NCBI GenBank assembly: GCA_031549885.1
Contig: JAVBPD010000084.1
Span: forward strand, 1-17,252
Direction: 5' to 3'
DNA: 17,252 nucleotides
Source of the DNA: WQUF01 sp031549885
GTDB lineage: Bacteria; Bacillota; Clostridia; Clostridiales; Clostridiaceae
The position numbers and the translations under genes were made by a program. This document shows positions 6,761 to 13,913 of this stretch, in pieces. The first letter of the stretch is position 1. Each line of letters begins with the position of its first letter. A model generated the notes under the pieces. It was not told the origin of the DNA. It saw only the letters and a list, made by a program, of their open reading frames with translations, and did not search any database.

Positions 6761-7046
6761 TATTAACCAAAGACAACAGGAGATGTGATATGGGATGCAT
6801 TTTAATTACTTGAAACTTACAATACTTTTAACTCAAATTTTATTTAGACAAACTTTTTTGGTACCTAAACTTTAAAATGGATTTAAATACTGTTTTTAAA
6901 TCTTTGTTTCACATGGGTGTTGGAACAAAAGCTTAAGTCAAGGCAATTATTGCTTATTAATTTAAGTTGCCTATATAATTAGAGTTTCAAAAGAAGAGTA
7001 AATTTAAGATTTTGTTAATTAATTTTTATTTAGGGGGAAACTAATA
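6761..7046 (+). other. Long untranslated leader before the glucosaminidase gene
   Basis: No gene-sized reading frame lies here. The stretch holds a possible leader peptide (ATG 6790 to TGA 6813, MGCILIT, behind AGGAG), an 8-bp hairpin GATTTAAA (6880-6887) with TTTAAATC (6895-6902) followed by TTTGTTT, and an inverted repeat AGGCAA (6941-6946) with TTGCCT (6967-6972). None of the conserved cores of c-di-AMP, c-di-GMP or T-box leaders could be matched. It could be a regulatory leader, or simply a spacer if the proximal promoter is the main one. Confidence 0.4.
6950..6979 (+). promoter_or_regulatory. Proximal promoter of the glucosaminidase gene
   Basis: TTGCTT (6950-6955), an 18-bp spacer and a consensus TATAAT (6974-6979) lie about 70 bp before the gene. 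The AGGCAA/TTGCCT inverted repeat brackets the -35 box and touches the -10 box, so it could be an operator. Confidence 0.45.
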
Positions 7047-7673
7047 ATGGGTAATATAATAAAACTAGGTCATAGCCATAAGAGAAATTTAATTATTTTT
7101 CTAATGACTTTTTTACTACTTAGTCCGATTTTATTAAGAGGTATGCTTAATAATAACTTATCAAATGGAAATGGTGGAGAAATTTTTGTTAAAAATATAG
7201 TTCAAGCTTCCCATGGAAATAGTTCGCAGAGGGATTTTATAAATAGAGTTGGTCAAGCTGCCATGCAGGATAAATCTGGAGTATTTCCTTCAATAACAAT
7301 CGCACAAGCTATATTGGAAAGTGGTTGGGGGAAGAGTACACTTGCTTCTCAATACAATAATTTATTTGGAATAAAATCTGGAGGATGGGGAGGTAGAGTA
7401 GTCAATATAAGTGGAAGAGAATATACTGGAGATGGATGGAATAGTGTTCCTAGCTATTTTAGAGTATATAGCAGCTTTGAAGAAAGCATTGCTGATCACT
7501 CTGCTTTTTTAAGGCAAAACTCTAGATATACAGCAGGAGGAGTGTTTAGCGCAAGAAACTATGTTGACCAAGCTTATGCTATTCAAAATTCAGGTTATGC
7601 ATCTGATCCAAATTATGCAAGTACTTTAGTCTCAATAATTCAAACCTACAACTTAGATGCTTTTGATGTATAA
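7047..7673 (+). CDS. Exported N-acetylglucosaminidase (LytG/FlgJ type)
   Basis: A 208-residue peptidoglycan hydrolase of the glucosaminidase family (PF01832), cleaving the glycan strand next to N-acetylglucosamine. Residues 1-13 are basic and 14-32 form one hydrophobic segment, a signal peptide or N-terminal anchor. The catalytic domain runs from about 62 to 205. Its catalytic glutamate is E91 in AILESGWGKS, followed by NNLFGIK and a late YASDPNYA motif (the YATDP-type loop). There is no SH3, LysM or choline-binding repeat, so it is a minimal enzyme that must find the wall by its own domain. The start follows AGGGGG at good spacing. It stands alone, convergent with gatD, downstream of tandem promoters and a long leader. 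Its place beside MurT/GatD and UppP suggests a cell-wall role; sporulation or germination is also possible. Confidence 0.93.
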   Translation: MGNIIKLGHSHKRNLIIFLMTFLLLSPILLRGMLNNNLSNGNGGEIFVKNIVQASHGNSSQRDFINRVGQAAMQDKSGVFPSITIAQAILESGWGKSTLASQYNNLFGIKSGGWGGRVVNISGREYTGDGWNSVPSYFRVYSSFEESIADHSAFLRQNSRYTAGGVFSARNYVDQAYAIQNSGYASDPNYASTLVSIIQTYNLDAFDV

Positions 7674-7710
7674 TATCAAATTGCGGAGGCAAAAAAAGTA
7701 AATTAGACTG

Positions 7711-7750
7711 ATAATATTTTTCTAAATTACTTAAATGCACAAAATATTAT
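7711..7750. repeat. Inverted repeat downstream of the glucosaminidase gene
   Basis: ATAATATTTT (7711-7720) and AAAATATTAT (7741-7750) form a perfect 10-bp repeat around a 20-nt spacer. No U-run follows. It may be a 3' stability stem; it is AT-only, so chance is possible. Confidence 0.3.
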
Positions 7751-7804
7751 AGGTACTAAATAATTATGCATCTATAACATTCTCAATTTGAATTACAACA
7801 CCTT

Positions 7805-7839
7805 AAGCCTTGAAATTAAAGCTATTTCAAGGCTTTTAA
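7805..7839 (+). terminator. Terminator between glucosaminidase and gatD
   Basis: AAGCCTTGAAAT (7805-7816) pairs perfectly with ATTTCAAGGCTT (7824-7835) around a 7-nt loop. The stem is strong and ends in CTTTTAAG on the plus strand. The minus strand has no U-run, so it may stop convergent transcription from gatD only weakly. Confidence 0.65.
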
Positions 7840-7845
7840 GATAAA

Positions 7846-8631
7846 TTAGGACATTAGAGCTTTTTTTCTATAAATATTAATTTCTTTTCTCTGCTTTTGA
7901 GGAAGATTCTTATATTTTTCGATTACATATTCTTTTGCTTTCTTTTCAAAATAACTTTCAACATCTTTAAATTCAGCATCTTTATATTTCATTGTTAAAG
8001 CGTTTTTAATAACTCTATCAGCTATTTCATAATTTTTTGTAAGGATAGGGCCATGCATGTATGTACCTATGGTATTTTTATATATACATCCTTCATTCCC
8101 ATCTATTCCGTTATTGCCAAAACCTTCTATTACAACACCAAGAGGAGAAATATCATCTCCATATAAGTAAGTTCTTCCTGCATGATTTTCAAAACCTACA
8201 TAAATCTCATCGTACTTTTCGTTTTTAATTACTATATCACCAGTAAATCTAGTTTTTCCACCATCTGTGTAAAGAGGTAGTATTTCAAGTCCTGCTAATT
8301 TTTCGTTGTTTGGAGTTGTGTAATAATCTCCTAATAGTTGGTATCCACCACACACAGATATAAAGCATTTTTCTTTTTCTATATAATTCTTGATTAAATC
8401 CCTTTTAGGACCTTTTAAATCTTCTGCAACAATTGATTGCTCGTAATCTTGACCGCCACCAAAAAAAATTATGTCTATATTATCTATATCTAAATTATCT
8501 CCAATTAAGTGGTTAATTATTGACACATCTACACCTTGCATATTTGCTCTATATTTTAATATTTCAATATTTCCAATATCTCCATAAGAATTTAAAAGAT
8601 CAGGGTATAAATGACAAATAGTTAAATTCAA
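7846..8631 (-). CDS. gatD: Lipid II isoglutaminyl synthase, glutaminase subunit GatD
   Basis: The glutamine amidotransferase half of the MurT-GatD complex, which amidates D-glutamate in the lipid II stem peptide to D-isoglutamine. At 261 residues it is a class-I (CobB/CobQ-like) amidotransferase. The nucleophile is C94 in SVCGGYQLLG and the catalytic histidine is H193 in TYMHGP; R128 matches the arginine implicated in glutamine binding in staphylococcal GatD. The start codon is TTG (8631). Its Shine-Dalgarno GGAGGTGAT is nearly fully complementary to the 16S rRNA tail and lies inside the last codons of murT (TGG AGG TGA), so translation is very probably coupled, fitting a stoichiometric complex. 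No export signal is present; it acts on the inner face of the membrane. It is convergent with the glucosaminidase gene. Confidence 0.95.
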   Translation of the reverse strand: MNLTICHLYPDLLNSYGDIGNIEILKYRANMQGVDVSIINHLIGDNLDIDNIDIIFFGGGQDYEQSIVAEDLKGPKRDLIKNYIEKEKCFISVCGGYQLLGDYYTTPNNEKLAGLEILPLYTDGGKTRFTGDIVIKNEKYDEIYVGFENHAGRTYLYGDDISPLGVVIEGFGNNGIDGNEGCIYKNTIGTYMHGPILTKNYEIADRVIKNALTMKYKDAEFKDVESYFEKKAKEYVIEKYKNLPQKQRKEINIYRKKALMS

Positions 8632-8635
8632 AAAA

Positions 8636-9994
8636 TCACCTCCATAAGTCTTTAATATATCCTTTTGTATATAAAAATTTTCTAAAGGAAAGCATTGCTG
8701 TATATGTACATAAAATATATACTTTTTTTACTTTAGAATTTTTAATTGAGTTTAAAATAACTTCATTATCATCACATGGTTTTATAAGCTTTTCATCAAA
8801 GCCTGCTATTTTAAGCCTAATTCCCATATCATAAAGCCTTTTCCCGCCAATTAAAATTTCTTTAATGTTTAATGATGTTAATTTTTCAAATTTTGTATCC
8901 CATATCCATGATATGTCTTGCCCATCAGCATAGTTGTCATTAAGCATAACTGTGAGAATAAATTCACCTTTTTCAAGGCATAGAGTATCTATAACAGAAT
9001 CACAACCTGCAGGGTTTTTTATTAGAATTATCTTTGCAACTGTATCTTCAATTAAAAATAATTCTTGCCTGCCAAATTTTGATACCTGTCTTTTAAAGGT
9101 TTCTGAAATTGCATTTTCGCCTAAGTTAAGGGATTTTGCTACAGAGTATGCAGCAAGTGCATTATATATATTATATAAACCTGGCTGAATTAGTTGATAC
9201 TTTTTACCAGACATTATGATTTTTGAATCATTTGGGCTCATAGATTCAATGTAATCTAATGAATAATTTAAATCAGGTCTTTTATAACCACAATTTGGGC
9301 AATAATAGCTGCCTAAATGGTTATATGTATTAAATAGGTATTTGTACTCAGTCTTGCAGAATTTACAGTATTTTAAGTCTATGTTTAAATTATCGCTTTG
9401 ACTTTCATTTGGTGATATTTTAAAGCCATAGTATATTTTGGGATTGTCTACATCTAAACTACCTAAAAGGGATTCATCTGCATTTAATACTAGTTTTGCA
9501 GAAGGGACTTTTTTTATTCCATCTATAATATAATTAAATGTTGTATATACCTCTCCATATCTATCTAATTGATCTCTGAATAAATTTGTAACCACTATGT
9601 GAGATGGAGTAATAGAAGCTGTGACGCTTTTTAAAAAAGCTTCATCAGTTTCTATTACAGCATGATTTGCATGTTCTTTAAAAAACTTATGATTCTCTAA
9701 AAAACATGTTACAATACCTGTTAACATATTTGCTCCTGATGAATTGTTAATGGAATGTATGCCGCTGTTTATGAGTATTTCATTTATCATAGCACTAGTA
9801 GTGGTTTTACCATTTGTACCTGTAACTAATATTACAGTATAATTTTTGCTTAAATAGTTTAATATATTTGGATCGATTTTTAATGCAAGTTTTCCAGGTA
9901 GACTAGTACCGCTTTTAAAAAATGTTTTTAAAAAAAATAGTGATGATTTTGAAACCATTATACTAAAAAAAGTCCGAAGTTTTATTGAAAACAC
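8636..9994 (-). CDS. murT: Lipid II isoglutaminyl synthase, Mur-ligase subunit MurT
   Basis: The ATP-using ligase half of MurT-GatD, activating the D-glutamate carboxylate of lipid II for amidation. The P-loop is VTGTNGKTTTS (57-67). A Cys4 zinc ribbon is inserted in the central domain (C210, C213, C232 and C235), typical of MurT and absent from other Mur ligases. The C-terminal DUF1727 part carries DNYADGQDISWIWD. The N-terminus holds the family's KLRTF...SLPGKLALKIDPNIL region. Length (452) is normal. The 5' end is odd. The GTG given as start (9994) lies inside the only Shine-Dalgarno (GAGGTG), while 6 nt further comes ATA AAA CTT CGG, where a usual MKLRT start would fall. ATG at codon 13 is possible but would cut conserved sequence. 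The gene is divergent from uppP and overlaps its function. Confidence 0.95.
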   Translation of the reverse strand: MFSIKLRTFFSIMVSKSSLFFLKTFFKSGTSLPGKLALKIDPNILNYLSKNYTVILVTGTNGKTTTSAMINEILINSGIHSINNSSGANMLTGIVTCFLENHKFFKEHANHAVIETDEAFLKSVTASITPSHIVVTNLFRDQLDRYGEVYTTFNYIIDGIKKVPSAKLVLNADESLLGSLDVDNPKIYYGFKISPNESQSDNLNIDLKYCKFCKTEYKYLFNTYNHLGSYYCPNCGYKRPDLNYSLDYIESMSPNDSKIIMSGKKYQLIQPGLYNIYNALAAYSVAKSLNLGENAISETFKRQVSKFGRQELFLIEDTVAKIILIKNPAGCDSVIDTLCLEKGEFILTVMLNDNYADGQDISWIWDTKFEKLTSLNIKEILIGGKRLYDMGIRLKIAGFDEKLIKPCDDNEVILNSIKNSKVKKVYILCTYTAMLSFRKFLYTKGYIKDLWR

Positions 9995-10042
9995 CTCACT
10001 TGTTGCTCATTTGATTATGTAAATTTCTTTACTAATATTATT

Positions 10043-10072
10043 ATTATTTCATTTTACCACTGAATTAATCAA
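10043..10072 (-). promoter_or_regulatory. Probable murT-gatD promoter
   Basis: On the minus strand TTGATT (10072-10067), an 18-bp spacer and AATAAT (10048-10043) make a moderate sigma-A promoter about 50 bp before murT. Confidence 0.35.
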
Positions 10073-10154
10073 ATTCATATAATATGTTTCTCATTTAATT
10101 AACATGGTTCTATTGAAGAGAAAATGTAAATCTGATATTCTAAAATAGTAATAT

Positions 10155-10183
10155 TTGTATGTATTAAAGTATAGAAATATCAT
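10155..10183 (+). promoter_or_regulatory. Probable uppP promoter
   Basis: TTGTAT (10155-10160), a 17-bp spacer and TATCAT (10178-10183) precede uppP by 43 bp, predicting a short leader of about 37 nt. Confidence 0.45.
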
Positions 10184-10226
10184 TAATATAAGTTTTTAAT
10201 ATTATATATGAAAGGGGACAAATAAT

Positions 10227-11045
10227 GTGTTGGTTTATCTTATTAAATCCATTATAATTGCCATAATTGAGGGTATAACAGAATTTTTACCTGTGTCTTC
10301 TACTGGGCATATGATCATTGCTGAAAATTTATTAAGTTTTAGAGGGGAATTTGAACGACTCTTTACAGTAGTAATACAGCTTGGAGCTATAATGGCAATT
10401 ATAGTTTTATATTTTAATAAACTAGTAGATAATTTTAAAGGACTTTTTACTGGAGATAATAAAAAAATTGTATTTTGGTTAAACATTATAATTGGAACCA
10501 TTCCTGTTATGATATTAGGACTTTTGTTTAGTGATAGTATAGATTTACTTTTAGATAATGTTAAAGGTGTTGCCATAGCTCTTATAGTAGGTGGTATAGT
10601 TATAATATTTTTAGAAAATAAGTTTGCAAAGCGCAAAGATTTAACTAAAGATGTAAATGACTTAAAGATAAGACAAGCTTTAGGCATTGGAGTATTTCAA
10701 TGTTTGGCTTTATGGCCTGGAATGTCTAGATCTGCATCTACAATTATGGGAGGCTGGGTTATGGGTGCATCAACTGGTGCATCTGCAGAATTTTCATTTT
10801 TCTTAGCAATTCCAGCAATGCTTGGGGCATCTCTTATGAAAATAGTGAAATACGATGCTCCGTTTACAAATTTAAATTTAATTACTTTATGTGTGGGTTT
10901 TATAGTTTCATTTATAGTTGCCCTCATAGTAGTTGATAAATTCGTTACATATTTAAAAAGAAGGCCAATGAGAATATTTGCTGTGTATAGAATAGCTCTT
11001 GGAATATTGGTTTTTGTTTTAGGATACTTTAAAATAATATCATAA
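10227..11045 (+). CDS. uppP: Undecaprenyl-diphosphate phosphatase UppP (BacA)
   Basis: A 272-residue integral membrane phosphatase that converts undecaprenyl pyrophosphate to the monophosphate, recycling the lipid carrier of peptidoglycan and other wall polymers; extra activity confers bacitracin resistance. Both signature regions are intact: EGITEFLPVSSTGH at 15-28, with E15, E19, S25 and H28, and PGMSRSA at 164-170 with R168. Several hydrophobic helices (about 1-20, 45-63, 80-101, 113-130, 190-205, 218-237, 250-270) agree with the family. The start is GTG at 10227, 9 nt after AGGGG. An out-of-frame ATG at 10225 overlaps it (ATGTG) and would make only a 10-residue peptide. It is divergent from murT-gatD and followed by a terminator and fosX. 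Confidence 0.96.
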   Translation: MLVYLIKSIIIAIIEGITEFLPVSSTGHMIIAENLLSFRGEFERLFTVVIQLGAIMAIIVLYFNKLVDNFKGLFTGDNKKIVFWLNIIIGTIPVMILGLLFSDSIDLLLDNVKGVAIALIVGGIVIIFLENKFAKRKDLTKDVNDLKIRQALGIGVFQCLALWPGMSRSASTIMGGWVMGASTGASAEFSFFLAIPAMLGASLMKIVKYDAPFTNLNLITLCVGFIVSFIVALIVVDKFVTYLKRRPMRIFAVYRIALGILVFVLGYFKIIS

Positions 11046-11051
11046 GAATAA

Positions 11052-11084
11052 ATATCAAGGCTTTATTTAGCTTTGATATTTTTA
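11052..11084 (+). terminator. Terminator between uppP and fosX
   Basis: ATATCAAGGCT (11052-11062) pairs with AGCTTTGATAT (11069-11079 region) over 11 bp with one G·U pair and is followed by a short U-run. The fosX ATG comes only about 20 nt later, so fosX seems to depend on read-through or on a promoter buried in this stretch. Confidence 0.7.
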
Positions 11085-11103
11085 TATGTGGAGGTTATAA
11101 GTA

Positions 11104-11496
11104 ATGATTAGCCATTTAACATTTATAGTAAAAGATTTAAATAAATCAAAGATGTTTTTTGAAAGCATATTTAACGCAAAGGAAGTTTACTCAAGTGAAG
11201 ATAAATATTATTCTTTATCTAAGGAAAAGTTTTTCTTAATAAATGACATCTGGATAGCTATTATGGAAGGAGAACCATTAAAGGAAAAAACATATAATCA
11301 CATAGCTTTTAAAATAGATGAATGGGATTATGAAAGCTATTTAAAAAGAATTAAAGATTTAAATTTAGAAATTTTACCACCTAGAAAGAGAACCATAGGA
11401 GAAGGGATTTCTATATACTTTTATGATTTTGATAACCATCTTTTTGAGCTTCACACAGGGGAGCTTTGTGATAGAATAAAATCATACATTGGTTAA
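11104..11496 (+). CDS. fosX: Fosfomycin hydrolase FosX
   Basis: A 130-residue vicinal-oxygen-chelate (glyoxalase-fold) enzyme that opens the epoxide of fosfomycin with water, using Mn2+. The family motifs are extensive: FFLI at 43-46, TYNHIAF at 63-69, and IYFYDFDNHLFELH at 104-117. Expected metal ligands are H4, H66 and E115. E41 matches the general-base glutamate that marks the hydrolase FosX rather than the thiol transferases FosA and FosB. Numbering is 3 lower than in the Listeria protein because the N-terminus is slightly shorter. GGAGG sits 9 nt before the ATG. It lies 58 bp past uppP, with a terminator between. Both concern wall-precursor metabolism, so a chromosomal intrinsic resistance gene is more likely than a mobile one; base composition matches its neighbours. 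Confidence 0.93.
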   Translation: MISHLTFIVKDLNKSKMFFESIFNAKEVYSSEDKYYSLSKEKFFLINDIWIAIMEGEPLKEKTYNHIAFKIDEWDYESYLKRIKDLNLEILPPRKRTIGEGISIYFYDFDNHLFELHTGELCDRIKSYIG

Positions 11497-11508
11497 AGCA
11501 AATGAAGC

Positions 11509-11531
11509 TTCAAGTTTTAATTTGAATTTTT
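11509..11531 (+). terminator. Weak terminator after fosX
   Basis: TTCAAGT (11509-11515) pairs with ATTTGAA (11520-11526) with one G·U, around the tetraloop TTTA, followed by five U. It starts 12 nt past the fosX stop. Confidence 0.5.
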
Positions 11532-11583
11532 GTATTTTTAAACATTTATATGAAAATTAATGCTTTATTTTTTAATGAAAAGA

Positions 11584-11611
11584 TTGTACAATAAAATTTA
11601 TAATTTATACT
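11584..11611 (+). promoter_or_regulatory. asnA promoter
   Basis: TTGTAC (11584-11589), a 16-bp spacer and TATACT (11606-11611) put the transcript start near 11618. The leader would be only about 20 nt, which rules out an upstream T-box or riboswitch. Confidence 0.5.
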
Positions 11612-11636
11612 AATACAGGGAGGCGACGCAACAGGC

Positions 11637-12653
11637 ATGGATTTTAGCAGCTTAATAATACCTGAAGGTTATAGAAGTAAACTAGATATTTGTCAAACAG
11701 AAATAGCAATAAAGAGCATTAAAGATTTTTTTGAAAGATCTCTAGCTGATAAATTAAATTTAACAAGGGTTTCAGCTCCACTTTATGTAATGTCTAATTT
11801 AGGATTAAATGATAACTTAAATGGAATAGAAAGACCAGTGGTATTCGATGTTAAATCATTAAATAACAAAAATGTAGAAATTGTGCATTCCCTTGCTAAA
11901 TGGAAACGAGTAGCTTTAAAAAGATATGATTTTCCTGTAGGTAATGGAATTTATACAGATATGAATGCTATTCGTAGAGATGAGAATTTAGATAATTTGC
12001 ATTCTATTTATGTGGATCAATGGGATTGGGAACTTATAATTGAAAAAAAAGACCGCAATATAAATACTTTAAAAAGTGTTGTCAAAAACATATTCTCTGT
12101 GTTTAAAAATACAGAAAATCATCTTAGGAAATATTATCCGCAATTGCAATTGTATTTGCCAGATGAAATAACTTTTATATCTTCACAGGAACTATTATAC
12201 CTTTATCCAAATAAATCTCCTAAAGAGAGGGAAAATTTAATTTGCGAAAAATATAAAGCTGTTTTTGTTTATGAAATTGGAGATAAACTTTCAAATGGCG
12301 AGCCTCACGATGGAAGAGCACCTGATTATGATGATTGGTCTTTAAATGGGGATATTTTATTTTGGTTTCCTATTTTAAAATGTGCTTTTGAAGTATCATC
12401 TATGGGAATAAGGGTAGACGAAGATTCATTAAAATCTCAATTAGAAAAAGCTAATGCAATGGATAGAATAGGTCTTTTATATCATAAAAATGTTTTAAAT
12501 AGAGAGCTTCCATATACAATTGGGGGAGGTATTGGTCAATCAAGAATTTGCATGTTTTTCCTTCATAAAGCGCATATAGGAGAGGTTCAAGTTTCAGTTT
12601 GGCCTGACGAAATGATGATGACTTGTGAGAAAAATGGAATATTGATATTGTAA
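11637..12653 (+). CDS. asnA: Aspartate-ammonia ligase AsnA
   Basis: The ammonia-dependent asparagine synthetase, making asparagine from aspartate, ammonia and ATP in the cytoplasm. It is a class-II tRNA-synthetase-fold protein of 338 residues. Motifs recognisable from E. coli AsnA include EIVHSLAKWKR at 81-91, YVDQWDWE at 125-132, SSQELL at 182-187, RAPDYDDWS at 227-235, SSMGIRVDEDSLK at 254-266 and TIGGGIGQSR at 294-303. A short insertion that E. coli carries after DYDDWS is missing. ATG 11637 lies 13 nt after GGGAGG, a rather long spacing, but no in-frame alternative exists in the short leader. It is a single gene with its own promoter and a bidirectional terminator shared with the convergent SPOR-protein gene. 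Supply through AsnA does not use glutamine. Confidence 0.96.
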   Translation: MDFSSLIIPEGYRSKLDICQTEIAIKSIKDFFERSLADKLNLTRVSAPLYVMSNLGLNDNLNGIERPVVFDVKSLNNKNVEIVHSLAKWKRVALKRYDFPVGNGIYTDMNAIRRDENLDNLHSIYVDQWDWELIIEKKDRNINTLKSVVKNIFSVFKNTENHLRKYYPQLQLYLPDEITFISSQELLYLYPNKSPKERENLICEKYKAVFVYEIGDKLSNGEPHDGRAPDYDDWSLNGDILFWFPILKCAFEVSSMGIRVDEDSLKSQLEKANAMDRIGLLYHKNVLNRELPYTIGGGIGQSRICMFFLHKAHIGEVQVSVWPDEMMMTCEKNGILIL

Positions 12654-12690
12654 AAAATAGGCTGCATTAAAAAGTGTAGCCTATTTTTTT
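12652..12690. terminator. Bidirectional terminator between asnA and the SPOR-protein gene
   Basis: AATAGGCTGCA (12656-12666) pairs with TGTAGCCTATT (12675-12685) with one G·U around an 8-nt loop. A U-run follows on the plus strand (12684-12690), and an A-run before the stem (12652-12657) provides one for the minus strand. Confidence 0.85.
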
Positions 12691-12695
12691 AAAAA

Positions 12696-13913
12696 TTATT
12701 CTATTATCTTTGTGTATAAAAATGCATCAGTAAATCCTTTTTCAATTGCAGAGTTTTGGGCTGCTTGCGCATTTGCCTTAATCCTATAAGAACCTATAGT
12801 AACTCTATAAAATCCACCCTCAAAGCTAGTATATGCAGAAAGTCCTAGTGACTTTGCTTTTTCTTCAACATTATAAGCATTAATTGTGTTTTTAAAGGTT
12901 CCAATACAAACCATATAAAAACTAATATTTGGATTTTCACTATATGGTTTTATAGAATTAAAATTCTTAAACAATTCTTTACCATCATTTAATGCTAATT
13001 GTTTATTGCCATTTTTAGCAAGATTCCTATGGCCTAATATCCTCATTGTTAATGGAACTCCACTTGAAATTTTAAAGAAGATGTAAGTAAAACCATAATC
13101 AGGATCGTCTTCTGATACAATTTTAGTCCATGTTTCTAAAATATACATATTATTTTGCTTTTCTATAAATTCATATTGTATATCATCTTTTTGTAAATCA
13201 TCACAATATTTAGTTGTCCATTTTTCTAAACTGTCACCAGGTGTGAATTTTGCAAGGTAAGGTCTTTCTAAAAGCTCTTCTTGTGAAGGCAATGTTTCAT
13301 TGCAATATTCAACAATTAAGGAACTGCCATCGTAAGATTGTTTTATAAAGCTTTCAAAGTAATTAGTAGTTTCATAAATTGCCATTCCTATCGGTATATA
13401 GTAACTAATATTTAATTCAGTGTTTTTAATTAACTCATTTTTTAAATTTGTGCTTGAATCTAAAATATAGTTAACATTTCCAACAGCTTCATATACAGAG
13501 CAAATTTTGAAAGCTTTTTCGCTTTCATCATAAATGCAATCAAATATTTTATATCCAGCGGTTTGAGTTATGGTAATCATTACATGAAATACAGATTCAG
13601 AAATTACATCATCAAGAAATACTGCACAAGATACTTTTCCTAATTGTATGGATTGACGAGGCAAAAGCTGAAATGGTCCAAAGTAAGTATGAAGTATAAT
13701 CATCCAGTTTTGATTATCATTAAAATAAAAATTACCATTTTCACCTTTTTCAGCATCCACATATATACTCAATCTTGCAAATTCATCATATTTAAAATGG
13801 AGATTTTCGCTTTGCCAATATGCAGTCATTCCTTCTAAGTCAAGTGCTTCCAAAATATGTATCCACTCTTTTTCATAGTTAATTTCAGTTGAAAATTTCT
13901 TAGACTTTTTCAT
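12696..13913 (-). CDS. Unrecognised protein with C-terminal SPOR domain
   Basis: From the chosen start this is a 405-residue protein. About residues 326-405 form a SPOR domain, with FYMVCIGTFKNTINAYNV, GFYRVTIGSYR and ANAQAAQNSAIEKGF fitting its repeated beta-alpha pattern; this domain usually binds denuded peptidoglycan. The first 320 residues match nothing I recognise. They are acidic, rich in aromatics and apparently alternating beta, with no repeats or catalytic motif visible. An in-frame ATG at 13925 is part of the Shine-Dalgarno itself (ATGGAGG), so ATG 13913 (MKKSKKFSTEI), 5 nt beyond AGGAGG-like sequence, is preferred. No signal peptide or transmembrane segment is seen, odd for a SPOR protein. 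It is convergent with asnA and preceded by a long AT-rich gap. Function unknown; spore or division roles are guesses. Confidence 0.85.
   Translation of the reverse strand: MKKSKKFSTEINYEKEWIHILEALDLEGMTAYWQSENLHFKYDEFARLSIYVDAEKGENGNFYFNDNQNWMIILHTYFGPFQLLPRQSIQLGKVSCAVFLDDVISESVFHVMITITQTAGYKIFDCIYDESEKAFKICSVYEAVGNVNYILDSSTNLKNELIKNTELNISYYIPIGMAIYETTNYFESFIKQSYDGSSLIVEYCNETLPSQEELLERPYLAKFTPGDSLEKWTTKYCDDLQKDDIQYEFIEKQNNMYILETWTKIVSEDDPDYGFTYIFFKISSGVPLTMRILGHRNLAKNGNKQLALNDGKELFKNFNSIKPYSENPNISFYMVCIGTFKNTINAYNVEEKAKSLGLSAYTSFEGGFYRVTIGSYRIKANAQAAQNSAIEKGFTDAFLYTKIIE

Noticed and set aside
6913..6930. GGGTGTTGGAAC resembling the T-box antiterminator sequence
   Set aside because: No specifier stem or proper terminator/antiterminator pair is seen, and the downstream gene is a wall hydrolase.
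10225..10257. 10-codon frame from the ATG overlapping the uppP GTG start
   Set aside because: It is too short and its ATG lies in the same ribosome window as the better supported GTG; most likely accidental.
10235..10687. 150-codon minus-strand frame opposite uppP
   Set aside because: It is a mirror of a strongly conserved membrane protein gene and its residue content is explained by the antisense of hydrophobic codons.
11104..11496. FosX as a recently acquired mobile resistance gene
   Set aside because: No transposase, integrase or flanking repeat is seen, and base use matches the neighbours.
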